A stretch of 64,000 nt of DNA from Dryocosmus kuriphilus (GCA_038277395.1 CM076193.1:171780711-171844710); one strand, 5' to 3'. Counted from the first letter of the stretch, positions 1-13,989 are shown. Translations and numbers: made by a program. Notes: a model not told the origin generated them from the letters alone.

Positions 1-3000
1 AATTTAAGGCTAAAAAATTTTTTTACCTCCAGAATGTATTTATTATTTATTGAAGAAAGAGCTTTAAATTTTACAAAACACAACAAATTCTTGAATTTAT
101 TATCGGTCTTCGAATACGGAAATTTGTAATTTCATTATAATTAATGGTCTGAAATGTCCCTAAAAAAAATATTCTATTTAAACCAAAAAGAGTTGAATTT
201 TAAACGAAACAAATTAAATTTCAACCAATACTTCTGAACTTCTCATTTAAAAAATTATATTTTTAAAAGAAAAAAATGCATTTTTAATAAAAAATACTTA
301 TAATTTCAACAACAAAATCTTTTTTAACGGAATAGTTTCATTTTTAACTAAAAAAGACCAATTTTTAACAAAATAGTTGAATATTCAAAAAAATAATTAA
401 TTTTCGAACAAGAATAGTTGAATTTTCAAACTAAAAAGACAATTTTCGATAAAGTAAATGATTTTTTAACAAAAAATTAAAAAACAAAGTTTTCATAAAA
501 AATCTAACAATTTAATTTTCAACCAAATATGTTAATTATTAACAAGTAAATTTTTAGTAAAAAATAGTTATATTTTCAAAAAAAAATTTTTCAACGGATT
601 AGTTTTATTTTTAACTTAATAAAAGATCAATTTTGAACAAACTAATTTAATTTTCAACTAAGAGATGAATTTTTAAACAAAAACTTTACAGTTGAAAAAA
701 AAAATAACTTTCAACCAAAATATTTCCATTTTTCATTAAAAAATTACATTTTCAAGAAAAAAAAAATTTTTAATAAAAAATCAGTTATTTTTTTAACAAA
801 AAGAAATTAATTTTCAACGTAATAGTTTCATTTTTAACTGAAAAAGACCAATTTTTAACAAAATAGTTAAATATTAAAAAAAATAATTAATTTTCAAACA
901 AAAATAGTTGAATTTTCAAACTACAAAGACGAATTTTCAATAAAATAAATGATTTTTTAACAAAACTTTTAAAAAACAGATTTTCCATACAAAATTTATC
1001 TATTTTTCAAACAAATACGTTAATTATTAACAAGTAAATTTTTAATAAAAAATGGTTGTATTTTCAGCAAAAAAAAGTTTTTTAACGGATTAGTTTTATT
1101 TTTAACTTAATAAAAGACCAATTTTTAACAAACTAGTTTAATTTTCAACTAAGAGATTAATTTTTAAATAAAGACATTACAGTTGAAAAAAATTAACTTT
1201 CAATCAAAATATTTGCATTTTTCATTAAAAAAATTACACTTTCAACAAAAAATAAATTTTTAATAAAAAATAAGTTATTATTTTAACAACAAGAAATTAA
1301 TTTTCAACGTAAGAGTTTCATCTTTAACTGAAAAAGACCAATTTTTAACAAAATAGTTAAATATTCAAAAACATAATTAATTTTCAAACAAAAATAGTTG
1401 AATTTTGAACTAAAAAAAAAATTACATTTTTAAAACAAAAGAAAAATGAATTTTTAATAAAAAATACGTATATTAATTTCAACAACAAGAATGTTTTTTA
1501 ACGGAATAGTTTCATTTTTAACTAAAAAAGACCAACTTTTAACATAATAGTTGAATATTGATAAAAAAAATTAATTTTCAAAGAAGAATCAAAGAAGAAT
1601 AGTTGAATTTTCAAACGAAAAAGTCGGATTTTCAATCAAATAAATGATTTTTTAAAAAACAATTTTAAAAAGATTTTCCATAAAAAATGTATTTAATTTT
1701 CAAATAAATGTGTTAATTATAATCAAGTAAATTTTTAATAAAAAATAGTTATATTTTCAGCAAAAAAATTTTTTTAACGGATTATTTTGATTTGTATCTT
1801 AAAAAAGGACCAATTTTGAACAAACTAGTTTAATTTTCAACTAAGAGATGAATTTTTAAACAAAAACTTTACAGTTGAAAGAAAATTACATTTTCAACGA
1901 AAAACATTAATTTTTAATAAAAAACAGTTATTTCTTTAAGAAGAATAAATTAATTTTCAACGTAAGAATTTCATTTTTAACTGAAAAAGACCAATTTTTA
2001 ACAAAATAGTTAAATATTCAAGAACATAATTAATTTTCAAACAAAAATAGTTGAATTTTGAACTAAAAAAAAATTACCTTTCAACCAATACATTTGAACT
2101 TTTCATTAAAAAAATTACATTTTTAAAACAAAAAAATGAATTTTTAATAAAAAATACTTATAATCTCAACAAAAAATTATTTTCAACTAAGAGACCATTT
2201 TTTAACAAAATAGTTGTATATTCAAAAAAGTAATTAATTTTGAAACAAAAGTAGTTGAATTTTCAAACTAAAAAGACGAATTTTCAATAAAATAAATGAT
2301 TTTTTAACAAAGAATTATGAAAAATATTTTCCATAAAAAATGTAACTATTTTTCAACCCAATATGGTAATTATTAACAAGTAAATTTTTAATAAAAAATA
2401 GTTATATTTGCAAGAAATTTTTTTTTACCGGATTAGTTTAATTTTTATCTTTAAAAAGGACCAATTTTTAACAAACTAGTTTAATTTTCAACTAAGAGAT
2501 GAATTTTTAAACAAAAACGTTACAGTTTAATTGAATCAAAAAAGAAATGTTCAATATAATAGTTAAATTTCCACCCAAGAAAAAAGAATTAAAAAAAAAT
2601 TATTTTCAATTTTTCTCTTTTAGTTAGAAATAATTTTTTTTGTTGAGATTATACGTATTTTTTATTAAAAGTTAATTTTTTTGTTTTAAAAATGTAATTT
2701 TTTAAATGAAAAGTTCAAATATATTGGTAGAAATTTAGTTTTTTTTTAGTTCGAAATTCAACTATTTTTGTTTGGAAATTAATTATTTTTTTGGATATTT
2801 AATTATTTTGTTAAAAACTGATCTTTTTCAATAAAAATGAAACCATTACGTTGAAAATTAATTTCATGTTGTTAAAAAAATAACTGTTTTTTTATTAAAA
2901 ATTAATTTTTTTTGTTGAAAATGTAATTTTTGTAAAGAAAAATGGAAATATTTTGGTTGAAAGTTAATTTTTTTCAACTGTAACGTTTTTATTTAAAAAT

Positions 3001-3595
3001 TCATCTCTTAGTTGAAAATTGAACTAGTTTGTTAAAACTTGGTCTTTTTTTAAGTTAAAAATAAAACTAATGCGTTAAAATTTTGTTTGTTTATGAAGAA
3101 ATAACCATTTTTTATTAAAAATTTACTTTATAGTAAATAATTTATTTGTTTCAAAACTAAATATTTACATTTTTTATGGAAAATTTTTTTTCTTAATGTT
3201 TAAAAAAAAATCATTTGTTTTATTGAAAATTCAACTATTCTTGTTTGAAAATAAATTATTTTTTTGCATATTCAAATATTTTGTTAAAAATTGGTCTTTT
3301 TTTGGTTAAGAATGAAACTATTCCGTTGAAGATAATTTTGTTATTGAAATTTTAAGTATTTTTTATTAAAAATTCATTTTTTTTGGTTGAAAATTTAAAT
3401 ATTTTTGGTTCAAAAAGAGTTTTTTTTTGAAGGACATTTAAGACCATTAATTATAATGAAATTACAAATTTTCGTACTCGAAGCCCGATAAGAAATTCAA
3501 GAATTTGTTCTGTTTTGTAAACTTTAAAGCTTACTCAATAAATAATAAATACTTTCTAGAGGTAAAAGAATTTTTTAGCCTTTTTGTATTTAAAA
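1..3595. repeat. Fold-back (long inverted-repeat) element, AT-rich
   Basis: The first ~165 bases reappear as reverse complement at about 3430-3595; a shared landmark is the stretch reading attataattaatggtc on the left and gaccattaattataat on the right. Inside, repeat orientation flips between about 2560 and 2640, so the arms are unequal (about 2.5 kb left, 1 kb right). The left arm holds a higher-order repeat of about 490 bp, seen as returns of the phrase aaaagaccaatttttaac near 351, 841, 1331 and 1984. No coding potential is credible. The left end may continue outside the window. A fold-back type DNA element or an amplified inverted satellite are both possible. Confidence 0.75.
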
Positions 3596-3599
3596 AAAA

Positions 3600-4080
3600 A
3601 AGAAAACTAAGAAAATTCATTTTTCCATTTTTAGTTGAAGAACAATATTTTTTGATTCAAAAGTCAATTATTAAATTTTTCTTTGGGAATTAATGTTTTT
3701 AGTTGAAAATTTAACTCTTTTTTTTCGGAAATTCAACAATTTTATTGAAAATTCTATTTTTTAGGTTGAAAATATTTTTTTGTTGAAATTCTAACTGTTT
3801 TGTATTAAAAATTCATTTTTTTTTTAAAATTAAAAAAAAATTTTCAGTTAAAAATTTAACTATTTGGCTGAAAAAAATATAAAGAAAAGTTTAAAATTTC
3901 AGAGAAAAAGCGCAACTTTCTAGCATTAATGTAAGAGAAGATAATTATAAACAATTATTAATTTGAATTAATTATTACTTCACACTAAGTGAAAAGTGAA
4001 CAAAAAATTGAAAATTTCATTTAAAAATCGCGATTTTATACCTCTATTTTAAGAGAAAAATGTTATGTAAATGATTTTTG
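3600..4080. other. AT-rich spacer without gene
   Basis: Continuation of degenerate TTGAAAATT-type repeats followed by ordinary AT-rich sequence. I see no ORF, RNA gene or clear element boundary here. Confidence 0.5.
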
Positions 4081-6590
4081 GTTGTGATTTAAAAAAAAAA
4101 CCAGAAGAAGACGAGGGAAAGGAAACAAAGGAAGGGCATTTGGTTGCCTTTTTTCCTCCTCGTTTTCTTTTCGAGTTTTGTTAAAAACCTTTTTTTTCTG
4201 GTGTGTTCCGAAGATCGGAGTGTTGGATTGTTTTTTACAAATTTTTAAATTAGATTTAGATATTGGACATTAAAAGGGTTTTCAGATGTAGAATTTTTAA
4301 AAATATTTTCTATTTCCAAATTTTGAACCATCCTATTCTAGCACCAATTTTGTATTGCCCAATTTTTGCTCCAAAATAATCTTTTTTTTTGTTTTCAATG
4401 TCGAAAATCTTTTTGAAATTAGGTATATTTTTCAGAGGCGTTTCTAAAAATGATTTCAACTGATAAGCTGACTTTTTCTCTTTTTTTTTCTTTTCGAATT
4501 TTGCTAAAAATATTTTTTTCTGGTGTGGTCCAAAAGATCGGAGTGTTGGGTTGTTTTCTTTTACCAACTTTTAAATTCGATTTTGATATTGGACATTAAA
4601 AGGGGTTTCAGCTTTAGGATTTTTTAAAATATTTTTTATTTAGAAATTTTGAACCACCCTATTCTAGCACCAATTTTGTATTGCCCAATTTTTGCTCCAA
4701 AATAATCGTTCTTTTGTTTTCAATTTCGAAAATCTTTTTGAAATTAGATATATTTTTTAGCGTCGTTTCTGGAAATGATTTCAACTGATAATCTGACTAA
4801 TTTTACAATTTAAATATTTTTTTGGTACTTTTTAATTCATAACTTTTCTTTTTTTTTTTTATAATAACTGATCTTGGTTCAGATAATAAATATACAGAAG
4901 TGAGGGCAGTTTTATTGGTGAGTGTGTGTGAGCCTTAACCTGCGCAATTTGACTAGATTCTTGTTTCGATTATGTAAGATCCAATTTTTTATTGCCCAAT
5001 TTTTGCTCCAAAATAATCCTCTTTTTTGTTTTCAATTTCGAAAATATTTTTGAAATTAGATATATTTTTCAGAGTCGTTTCTAAAAATGATTTCAACTGA
5101 TAATCTGACTGGTTGCCTTTTTTCCTCCTCTTTTTTTTTTCTTTTCGAATTTTGCTAAAAACGTTTTTTTCTGGTGTGGTCCAAAGATCGGATTGTTGGA
5201 TTGTTTTCTTTTACCAACTTTTAAATTAGATTTATTATTGGACACTAACAGTGTTTTCAGGCTTAGAATTTTTAAAAATATTTTTTATTTAGAAATTTTG
5301 AACCACCCTATTCTAGCACCAATTTTGTATTGCCCAATTTTTGCTCCAAAATAATCCTTTTTTTGTTTTCAATTTCGAAAATCTTTTTGAAATTGGATAT
5401 ATTTTTTAGCGTCGTTTCTAGAAATGATTTCAACTTGCTAATCTGACCTTTCCTCCTCTTTTTTTTTTCTTTTCGAATTCTGATAAAAATATTTTTTTCT
5501 GGTGTGGTCCAAAAGATCGGAGTGTTGGGTTGTTTTCTTTTACCAACTTTTCAATTAGATTTTGATATTGGACATTAAAAGGGTTTTCACGTTTAGAATT
5601 TTTAAAAATATTTTTTATTTAGAAATTTTGAACCACCCTATTCTAGCAACAATTTTGTATTGTCCAATTTTTATTTCAAAATAGTCCTTCTTTTGTTTTC
5701 AATTTCGAAAATCTTTTTGACATTAGATATATTTTTTAACGTCATTTCTGGAAATTATTTCAAGTCATAATCTGACTAATTTTACATTTTAGATAATATT
5801 TTTTTGGTACTTTTTAATTGATAGCTTGTTTTTTTTTATAATAACCGATTTTGGTTGAGATAATAAATATACAGAAGTGAGGGCAGTTTTATTGCTGAGC
5901 TGCGCAATTTGACTAGATTCTTGTTCCGATTATGTAAGATTCAATTTTGTATTGCCCAATTTTTGATCCAAAATAGTCCTTCGTTTGTTTTCAATTCCGA
6001 AAATCTCTTTGAAATTATATATATTTTTTAGCGTCGTTTCTAGAAATAATTTGAATTGATAATCTGACTGGTTGCCTTTTTTTCTCCTCTTTTTTTTTTT
6101 CTTTTCGAATTTTGCTAAAAACCTTTTTTTCTGGCGTGGTCGAAATTCGGAGTATTGGATTGTGTTTGTTACCAACTTTTAAATTTGATTTTGATACTGG
6201 ACATTAAGAGTGTTTTCAGGTTTAGAATTTAAAAAAAATATTTTTTGTTTAGAAATTTTGAACCACCCTCTTCTAGCAACAATTTTGTATTGCCCAATTT
6301 TTGCTCCCAAATAATCCCTATTTTGTTTTCAATTTCGAAAATATTTTTGAAATTAGGTATATTTTTCAGAGTTGTTTCTGGAAATGATTTCAACTGATAA
6401 TCTGACTAATTTTACAATTTAAATGTTTTTTTGGTACCTTTTAATTCAAAGCTTGGTTTTTTTTTTATAATAACCAATCTTGGTTGAAATAATAAATATA
6501 AAGAAGTAAGGGCAGTTTTATTGCTGAGTGTGTGTGAGCCTTAACCTGCGCAATTTGACTAGATTCTTGTGTCGATTATGTAAGATCCAA
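4080..6590. repeat. ~325-bp tandem repeat family with higher-order units
   Basis: Landmarks recur in order. The phrase ctggtgtggtcc (with variants) lies near 4198, 4520, 5172, 5499 and 6132. The phrase attctagcaccaatttt lies near 4333, 4660, 5311, 5640 and 6270. Spacing is about 320-330 bp. A longer module containing cagaagtgagggcagttttatt and tgcgcaatttgactag recurs near 4900, 5880 and 6505, giving a higher-order unit. The two minus-strand reading frames of about 80 codons in the array are two copies of the same repeat, not genes. The last copy ends directly at the zinc-finger exon at 6609. Confidence 0.8.
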
Positions 6591-6608
6591 TGTCATCTTT
6601 ATTTTTAG

Positions 6609-6711
6609 ATCATGTTAATGGTGGTGCAGAGCGACGGTGTTCACATGAAAGAGGTTCCCTACGTTGTCCAAAAAGCAGAAGACGTAAACCAAGAGCCAAT
6701 TTACCTGCCAG
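6609..6711 (+). CDS. Zinc-finger protein gene, first visible coding exon
   Basis: The exon lies between a good acceptor (tttatttttag, ending 6608) and a donor (gccag|gtact, GT at 6712). Read from 6609 it gives 34 codons plus one base with no stop; the peptide includes VVQSDGVHMKEVPYVVQ and is acidic at its end. ATG codons in frame at 6612 and 6618 could be the start, or an upstream exon may lie before the window's repeat block. The trailing single base (phase 1) fits the exon at 21328, which needs exactly one base to open its frame. A longer reading frame over the same bases (6590-7192) runs into repeat DNA and is not used. No domain is visible in this exon. Exon call fairly sure; product inferred from the downstream exons. 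Confidence 0.7.
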
Positions 6712-6894
6712 GTACTTAAAAAGAGAAAAAAAGACACAAACAATTAAACAAATTCTACAAACAAAAAATAATTTATCCACCACGACCGTAGCAGGGCTGG
6801 GAACAGGTTACCTTTTTAGTAATTTAGTTACTCTTTTTACTTTTGGTTACTTAAAAGTTACGTCTTTTTATTCCATGTTACTAGAGGTTATTTA

Positions 6895-7095
6895 TTTCCA
6901 GAGTAGCGATCCGGGAAAAATGGGAAAATCGGGAATTTTTTGCATATCGAAAAATAAGGGAAAATACCGGGAGTTCATGAAAAGATCCGGGAAATCTGTC
7001 GCTATAAATTTAATTTCAGATTTCTCAGTCTTTCCCCTATTCCCCTGTTTTTCCCCTATTTTTAAGAAACATCCCCCTTTCTCCCCTTTTTTCTC
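6895..7095 (+). repeat. Dispersed repeat fragment related to the 28.5-kb minisatellite
   Basis: The segment carrying ccgggagttcatgaaaag and neighbouring gggaaaatcgggaatttt matches the start of the array at 28.54-28.75 kb, but has a single repeat unit. It is followed by C/T-rich sequence (repeated tttcccc motifs). A related C/T-rich piece lies near 16.32-16.40 kb. Confidence 0.65.
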
Positions 7096-7199
7096 GTTTT
7101 TCCTGTTCTTCACCTTAATGTGGATTAAATTAATAAAACCCGAGAAAAAAATCAACTATTTTTGGTTAAAAAAAATCTATTTCAGTTCATAAGTCATTT

Positions 7200-10100
7200 T
7201 TAAAAAATTTTTGGTTGAAAAATTCAACGATTTGTTTGAAAATGTAGTTGTTTTTTTTTATTCGTCTTTTTTGAGTGTCAATTTAACTGTTTTTCAAAAA
7301 TTGATCTGTCATGGTTGAAATTTCAGTAATTTTAATAAAAAAATTCATCTTTGGTTGCAAAATCATGTTTTTTAGTTGATAATTCAACATTTTGGCTGAA
7401 AATCAATTTTTGTTGCTAAAAATTCATCTTTATTGTCTGGAAATTTAAATGTTTTATTGAAAGTTTCTTTTTTTTGGTTCAGTAATTCAACTATTTTGTT
7501 GAAAATTGGTCTTTTTCAGTTAAAAATTAAACCATTCCTTCAGAAATTAATTTATTATTGTTGAAAATATAACTATTTTGATGAAAATTTTAATTTTTTA
7601 AACGTTGAGTTTTTAACTAAAATTTTAAAAAAATTGAAAAATAAACAAGACAAAGTTTCAAAAAAATATTTTAGTTTTCAACAAAAAGAAGAAAAGAATT
7701 TTTAAATAAAAAAAATGAATTCTCAAACAAGAATGTTATTTTTGACTTTTGCACAAAAAAAAAGTTTATTTCTTTCAAAAAAGACAAATTAAAAAAAAAG
7801 TTTAACAAAATTGTCGAATTTACAACAAAATAGTTAAATTTTTAACTAAAAAGATTAATTTTCAACTAAAAAAGATTAACCAAATCTCTGAACAACAAAA
7901 TTATTTTCAATCAAAAATAGTTGAATCTTCAACCAAAAAAGAAATTAATGTTAAACCAAAATATTTGAATTTTTCATTTTAAAGAAGTTACACTTTCAAA
8001 CAAAAAAAATTAAGATTTTAATTAAAATAGTTATATTTTCAACAATGACAAATTAATTTCTAAAGGAATAGTTTAATTTTTAACTAAAAAAGATCAATTT
8101 TTAACAAAATAGTTGAATTAACAACCGAGAAAAAGAAATTTTCAATTAAAAATTTGAATTTCCACACAAGAAAGATACATTTTACCAACAAAGAAATTGA
8201 TTTTCAGCCAAAGTAATAGTTGGATTTTTAAATAAAATTTGAACAAAAAAGATTAATCTTTAATAAAAAATAGTTGAATTTACAGCAAAAAACAAAATAT
8301 TTGAACTTTTCATAAAGTTATATTTTCAAACTAAAAAAAAATGAATTTTTAATCAAAAATAGTTATATTTTTAAGAAAAGCTAGTTTTCAATGGAATAGT
8401 TTAATTTTAAACTAAAAAAAAGAAAAGAATTTTTAAATAAAAAATACGAATTCTCAAACAAGAATATTATTGTTGACTTTTGTACAAAAGAAAAAGATTA
8501 TTTTTCCCAAAAAAGACGAATTAAAAAGAAAGTTTAAGAAATTGTTGAATTTCCAACAAAATAGTTAAATTTTTAACTAAAGGATTAATTATCAACTAAA
8601 AAAATTCTAATTCTTAACCAAAAATAGAAAACCCTAATCTGAAAAAAAATTATTTTGAATCAAAAATAGTTGAATTCTCAACCAAAAAATAAATTAATTT
8701 TCATCCAAAATATTTGAATTTTTCATTTAAAAAAAGTTAGACTTTCAAACGAGGAAAAGAAAATTTAAATCAAAATAGTTATATTTTCAACAATAAAAAA
8801 TTAATTTCTAAATGAATCGTTTAACTTTTAACTGAAAACATAATTTTTTAACAAAATAGTTAAATTTGTAACTAAAAGGATCAATTATCAACTAAAAAAG
8901 ACGAAATTTTAACCAAAAATAGAAAACCCTAATGTGAACAAGAAAATTATTTTGAATCAAAAATAGTTGAATTTTCAGCAACAAATAAAATTAATTTTAA
9001 ACCAAAATATTTAAATTTTTCATAAAAAAAGTTACATTTTCAAACAAAAAAAAAAAAAGAATTTAATCAAAAATAGTCATATTTTCAACAACAAAAAATT
9101 AGTTTACATCGGAAGAGTGTAATTCTTTACAGAAAAAGACCAGTTTTCAACAAACAAGACAACACAAGATGAATTGTTAACAAAATTGTTGAAATTTCAA
9201 CCATAAAAGGTAAATTTTCAAACAAAAAAAATATTATTTAAAAAAAAAAAATATTTGAATTATTAACTCCAAATAAAAAGAATTTAAAATAAAATCGCTG
9301 AATTTACACCTAAAAAAAGACAAAAAAGACCAATTTGAAACGTGAATTAATGAATTGTTTGAGAATTCATCTTTTTTATTTAAAAATTCTTTTCTTTTTG
9401 TTGAAAATTAAAATATTTTTTTGAAAGTTTGTCTTTTTTGTCTTTCTTCTATTTGTTGAAAATTAAAATAGTTTGTCTTTTTTTGAATATTTTTAAATAT
9501 TTTTTATATTTTCTTTTTGTTGAAAATTAAAATAGTTTGCCTTTTTTTGAATACTTTTTTGAAAGTTTGTCTTTTCTTGTTTTCGTTGAAAATTAAAATA
9601 GTTTGTCTTTTCTTGAATATCTTTTATATTTTTTATATTTTCTTTTTATTGAAAATTAAAATAGTTTGCCTTTTTTGAATATTTTTTTGCAAATTTGTCT
9701 TTTCTTTTCTTCTTTTTGTTGAAAATTAAAATATTTTTTTGAAAGTTCGACTTTTCTTTTCTTCTTTTGGTTGAAAATTAAAATAGTTTGTCTTTTATTG
9801 AATATTTTTTATATCTTTTATATTTTTTTGTTGTTAAAAATTAAAATATTTTTTCGAAAGTTTGTCTTTTCTTTGCTTCTTTTTGTTGAAAATTAAAATA
9901 GTTTGCCTTTTTTTGAATATTTTTTTGAAAGTTTGCCTTTTCTTTTCTTCTTTTTGTTGAAAATTAAAATATTTTTTTGAACGTTTGTCTTTTCTTTTCT
10001 TCTTTTTGTTGAAAATTAAAAAAATTAAAGAGATAAATAAATTCAAGGGATACTTGGAATATGAGGGAATTTCAGAATATTTAAAGATTTTTAAAAATTT

Positions 10101-13100
10101 TGAGGAATTTCAAGAAATTTCACAAAATATAAGAGAATTTCGGACAATTTCAAAGGATTTCACAAGACCAAAGGATTCTACAGGATTTGCGATTTCAAGG
10201 CTTTTAAGAAATTTAAACAATTTCAAGGAAATTTGAAGGTTTTTAAAGAAATATGATTTTCAGTTAACCCAGTGTTCAAAAATAATTTTATATTTCAACC
10301 ATAAAAGATTAATTTTCAAACAAAAAATGTATATTATTTTGCAAATAAAAATAGTTGAATTATTAACTTTAAAAAAAAAGGAATTTCAATAAAACCGCTG
10401 AATTTACACCCAAAAAAGGCGAATTAGAAAAAAAAGTTTACCAAAATTGTTGAATTTCTAACAAAATAGTTCAATTTTTGACTAAAAGTATTAATTATCA
10501 ACTAAAAAAGACAAGTTCTTAACCAAAAATAGAAAACCCTTATCTGAACAAAAAAATGATTTTGAATAAAAAATAGTTAAATTTTCAACCAAAAAAAAGT
10601 TAATTTTGAACCAAAATATTTAAATTTTGCATTAAAAAAAAGTTACACTTTCAAACAAAAAAAAATTTTTTAATCAAAAATAGTTATACTTTCAACAACA
10701 AAAAATTAGTTTACAACGGAAGAGTTTAATTTTTTACAGAAAAAGACCAATTTTCAACAAAATAGTTGAATTACCGTACCAAAAAAAGAAATTATCAATA
10801 AAACATTTAAATTTCCACACAAGATCAGTTGTTAACAAAATTGCTGAAATTTCAACCATAAAAGATTAATTTTCAAACAAAAAAATATTATTTTTCAAAA
10901 AAAAATATCTGAATTATTAACTCAAAAAAAAAAAAAAAAGTTTTCAATAAAACCGCTGAATTTACACCCAAAAAAGATAAAAAAGACCAATTTGAAAGAT
11001 GAGTTAATGAATTGTTTGAGAATTCATCTTTTTTATTTAAAAATTCTTTTCTTTTTGTTGAAAATTAAATTATTTTTTTGAAAGTTTGTCGTTTCTTTTC
11101 TTTTCTTTGTTAAAAATTAAAATATTTTTTTGAAAGTTTGTCTTTTTTTTCTTGTCTTTTTTCGAGTATTTTTTAAATTTTCTTTTTATTGAAAATTAAA
11201 ATATTTTTTTGAAGGTTTGTCTTTTCTTTTCTTATTTTTGTTGAAAATTAAAATAGTTTGTCCTTTTTTGAAATATTTTTTATATTTTCATTGTGTTGAA
11301 AATCTAAATAGTTTGCCTTTTTTTGAATATTTTTTTGAAAGTTTTTCTTCTTTTTGTTGAAATTTAAAATATTTTTTTGAAAATTCGTCTTTTCTTTTCT
11401 TCTTTTTGTTCAAAATTAAAATAGTTTGTCTTTTCTTGAATATTTTATATATTTTTTTTATATTTTATTTTTGTTGAAAATTAAAATATTTTTTCGAAAG
11501 TTTGTCCTTTCTTTTCTTCTTTTTGTTGAAAATTAAAAAAATTAAAGAGATAAATAAATTCAAGGGATACTTGGTTGGAATATGAGGGAATTTCAGAATA
11601 TTTAAAGATTTTTAAAAAGTTTGAGGGATTTCAAGAAATTTGACAAAATATAAGAGAATTTCGGACAATTTCAAAGGATTTCACAAGAACAAGGGATTTT
11701 ATAGGATTTGCGATTTCAAGGTTTCTAAGGAATTTAAACAATTTCAAGTAAATTTGAAGGTTTTTAAAGAAATATGATTTTCAGTTAAACCAGTGTTCAA
11801 AAATAATTTTATATTTCAACCATAAAAGATTAATTTGCAAACAAAAAATGTATATTATTTTGCAAATAAAAATAGTTGAATTATTAACTCAAAAAAAAAG
11901 GAATTTTCAATAAAGCCGCTAAATTTGCACCCAAAAAGGGCGAATCAGAAAAAAAAGTTTAACAAAATTGTTGAATTTCTAACAAAATAGTTCAATTTTT
12001 GACTAAAAGTATTAATTATCAACTAAAAAAGACAAATCCTTAACCAAAAATAGAAAACCCTAATCTGAACAAAAAAATGATTTTGAATTTTGAATAAAAA
12101 ATAGTTAAATTTTCAACCAAAAAAAAGTTAATTTTGAACCAAAATATGTTAATTTTTCATTAAAAAAAAGTTACACTTTCAAACAAAAAAAATTTTTTAA
12201 TAAAAAATAGTCATACTTTCAACAACAAAAAATTAGTTTACACCGGAAGAGTTTAATTTTTTACAGAAAAAGACCAATTTTCAACAAAATAGTTGAATTA
12301 CCGTACCAAAAAAAGAAATTATCAATAAAACATTTAAATTTCCACACAAGATCAGTTGTTAACAAAATTGCTGAAATTTTAACCATAAAAGATTAATTTT
12401 CAAACAAAAAAATATTATTAAAAAAAAAAAAAAAATATCTGAATTATTAACTCAAAAAAAAAAAAAAGTTTTCAATAAAACCGCTGAATTTACACCCAAA
12501 AAAGATAAAAAAGACCAATTTGAAAGATGAGTTAATGAATTGTTTGAGAATTCATCTTTTTTATTTAAAAATTCTTTTCTTTTTGTTGAAAAATTAAATT
12601 ATTTTTTTTTTGAAAGTTTGTCGTTTCTTTTCTTTTCTTTGTTAAAAATTAAAATATTTTTTTGAAAGTTTGTCTTTTTTTTCTTGTCTTTTTTTCGAGT
12701 ATTTTTTAAATTTTCTTTTTATTGAAAATTAAAATATTTTTTTGAAGGTTTGTCTTTTCTTTTCTTATTTTTGTTGAAAATTAAAATAGTTTGTCCTTTT
12801 TTGAAATATTTTTTATATTTTCATTGTGTTGAAAATCTAAATAGTTTGCCTTTTTTTGAATATTTTTTTGAAAGTTTTTCTTCTTTTTGTTGAAATTTAA
12901 AATATTTTTTTGAAAATTCGTCTTTTCTTTTCTTCTTTTTGTTCAAAATTAAAATAGTTTGTCTTTTCTTGAATATTTTATATATTTTTTATATTTTATT
13001 TTTGTTGAAAATTAAAATATTTTTTCGAAAGTTTGTCCTTTCTTTTCTTCTTTTTGTTGAAAATTAAAAAAATTAAAGAGATAAATAAATTCAAGGGATA

Positions 13101-13610
13101 CTTGAAATATGAGAGAATTTCAGAATATTCAAAGATTTTTTAAAAAATTTTGAGGAATTTCAAGAAATTTCACAAAATATAAGAGAATTTCGGACAATTT
13201 CAAAGGATTTCACAAGAACAAGGGATTTTATAGGATTTGCGATTTCAAGGTTTATAAGAAATTTAAACAATTTCAAGGAAATTTGAAGGTTTTTAAAGAA
13301 ATATGATTTACAGTTAACCCTGTGTTCAAAAATAATTTTATATTTCAACCATAAAAGATTAATTTTCAAACAAAAGAAATATCATTTTCAAAAAAAAAAA
13401 AAATTTACAATTTTAATACAAAACGTTTTTTTTTTGTTAATAATTCGACTGTTTGGCTGAACATCAATTTTTTATACAAAAATAATACTTTTTATTATTT
13501 TTATATTTCAACCACAAAAGATTAATTTTCAAACAAAATTTCCAATTGAACAAAAAAAATTATTTTGAATCAAAAATAGTTGAATTTTCAACAAAAAAAG
13601 AAATAAATAA
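7200..13610. repeat. AT-rich interspersed array, left orientation
   Basis: Thousands of bases of short degenerate modules such as aaaatagttgaattttcaac and aaccaaaaatagaaaaccct, mostly A-rich on the plus strand after 7600. Sub-blocks: 7600-9350 modules of about 30-40 bp; 9360-10020 a T-rich block with ctttttgttgaaaattaaaa units; 10020-13400 the duplicated 1.5-kb block described separately. No gene seen. Confidence 0.8.
10015..13345. repeat. ~1.5-kb segmental tandem duplication
   Basis: The landmark attaaagagataaataaatt followed by aagggatacttg occurs at about 10020, 11535 and 13070, a spacing of about 1.51-1.54 kb. Between the landmarks the modules recur in the same order, and the second and third copies share small indels. 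The copies are far more alike than the short modules within them, so this duplication is younger than the array. Confidence 0.85.
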
Positions 13611-13989
13611 AAAAATCTGCCCGCTTCACGGGCACATTCTCATCGCGCGCTTCGCGCGCCGCGCCTCGCGCGAAGTATGAGCGCGCCTAGGGCGCGCGTC
13701 TGTTGGCACTCGCGCTTCGCGCTCGACATTTGACTCGCGCTTCGCGCTCGATAGATTATTCACCTCGCGCTACGCGCTCGGTGTTTCTGGATGGTATAAC
13801 CTTTAAATTAAAAATTCCAAAAGAAATTATTTTACTTAAGGCTGTATCGCCCTTAAGGAATACATTCTCATCATGAAACTCGCGCTTCGCGCTCGATAAT
13901 TACATTTCTTAAAACGCATTGTAGATTAGTAAAGTTTTTTAGTGATTTTCCAAATTTTCACAATAGAGGATTTCGATTCTTAAAAGTAA

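Noticed and set aside
6590..7192. 200-codon plus-strand ORF
   Set aside because: It starts inside an intron tail, reads the true exon in the wrong frame and then runs through dispersed repeat and C/T-rich sequence.
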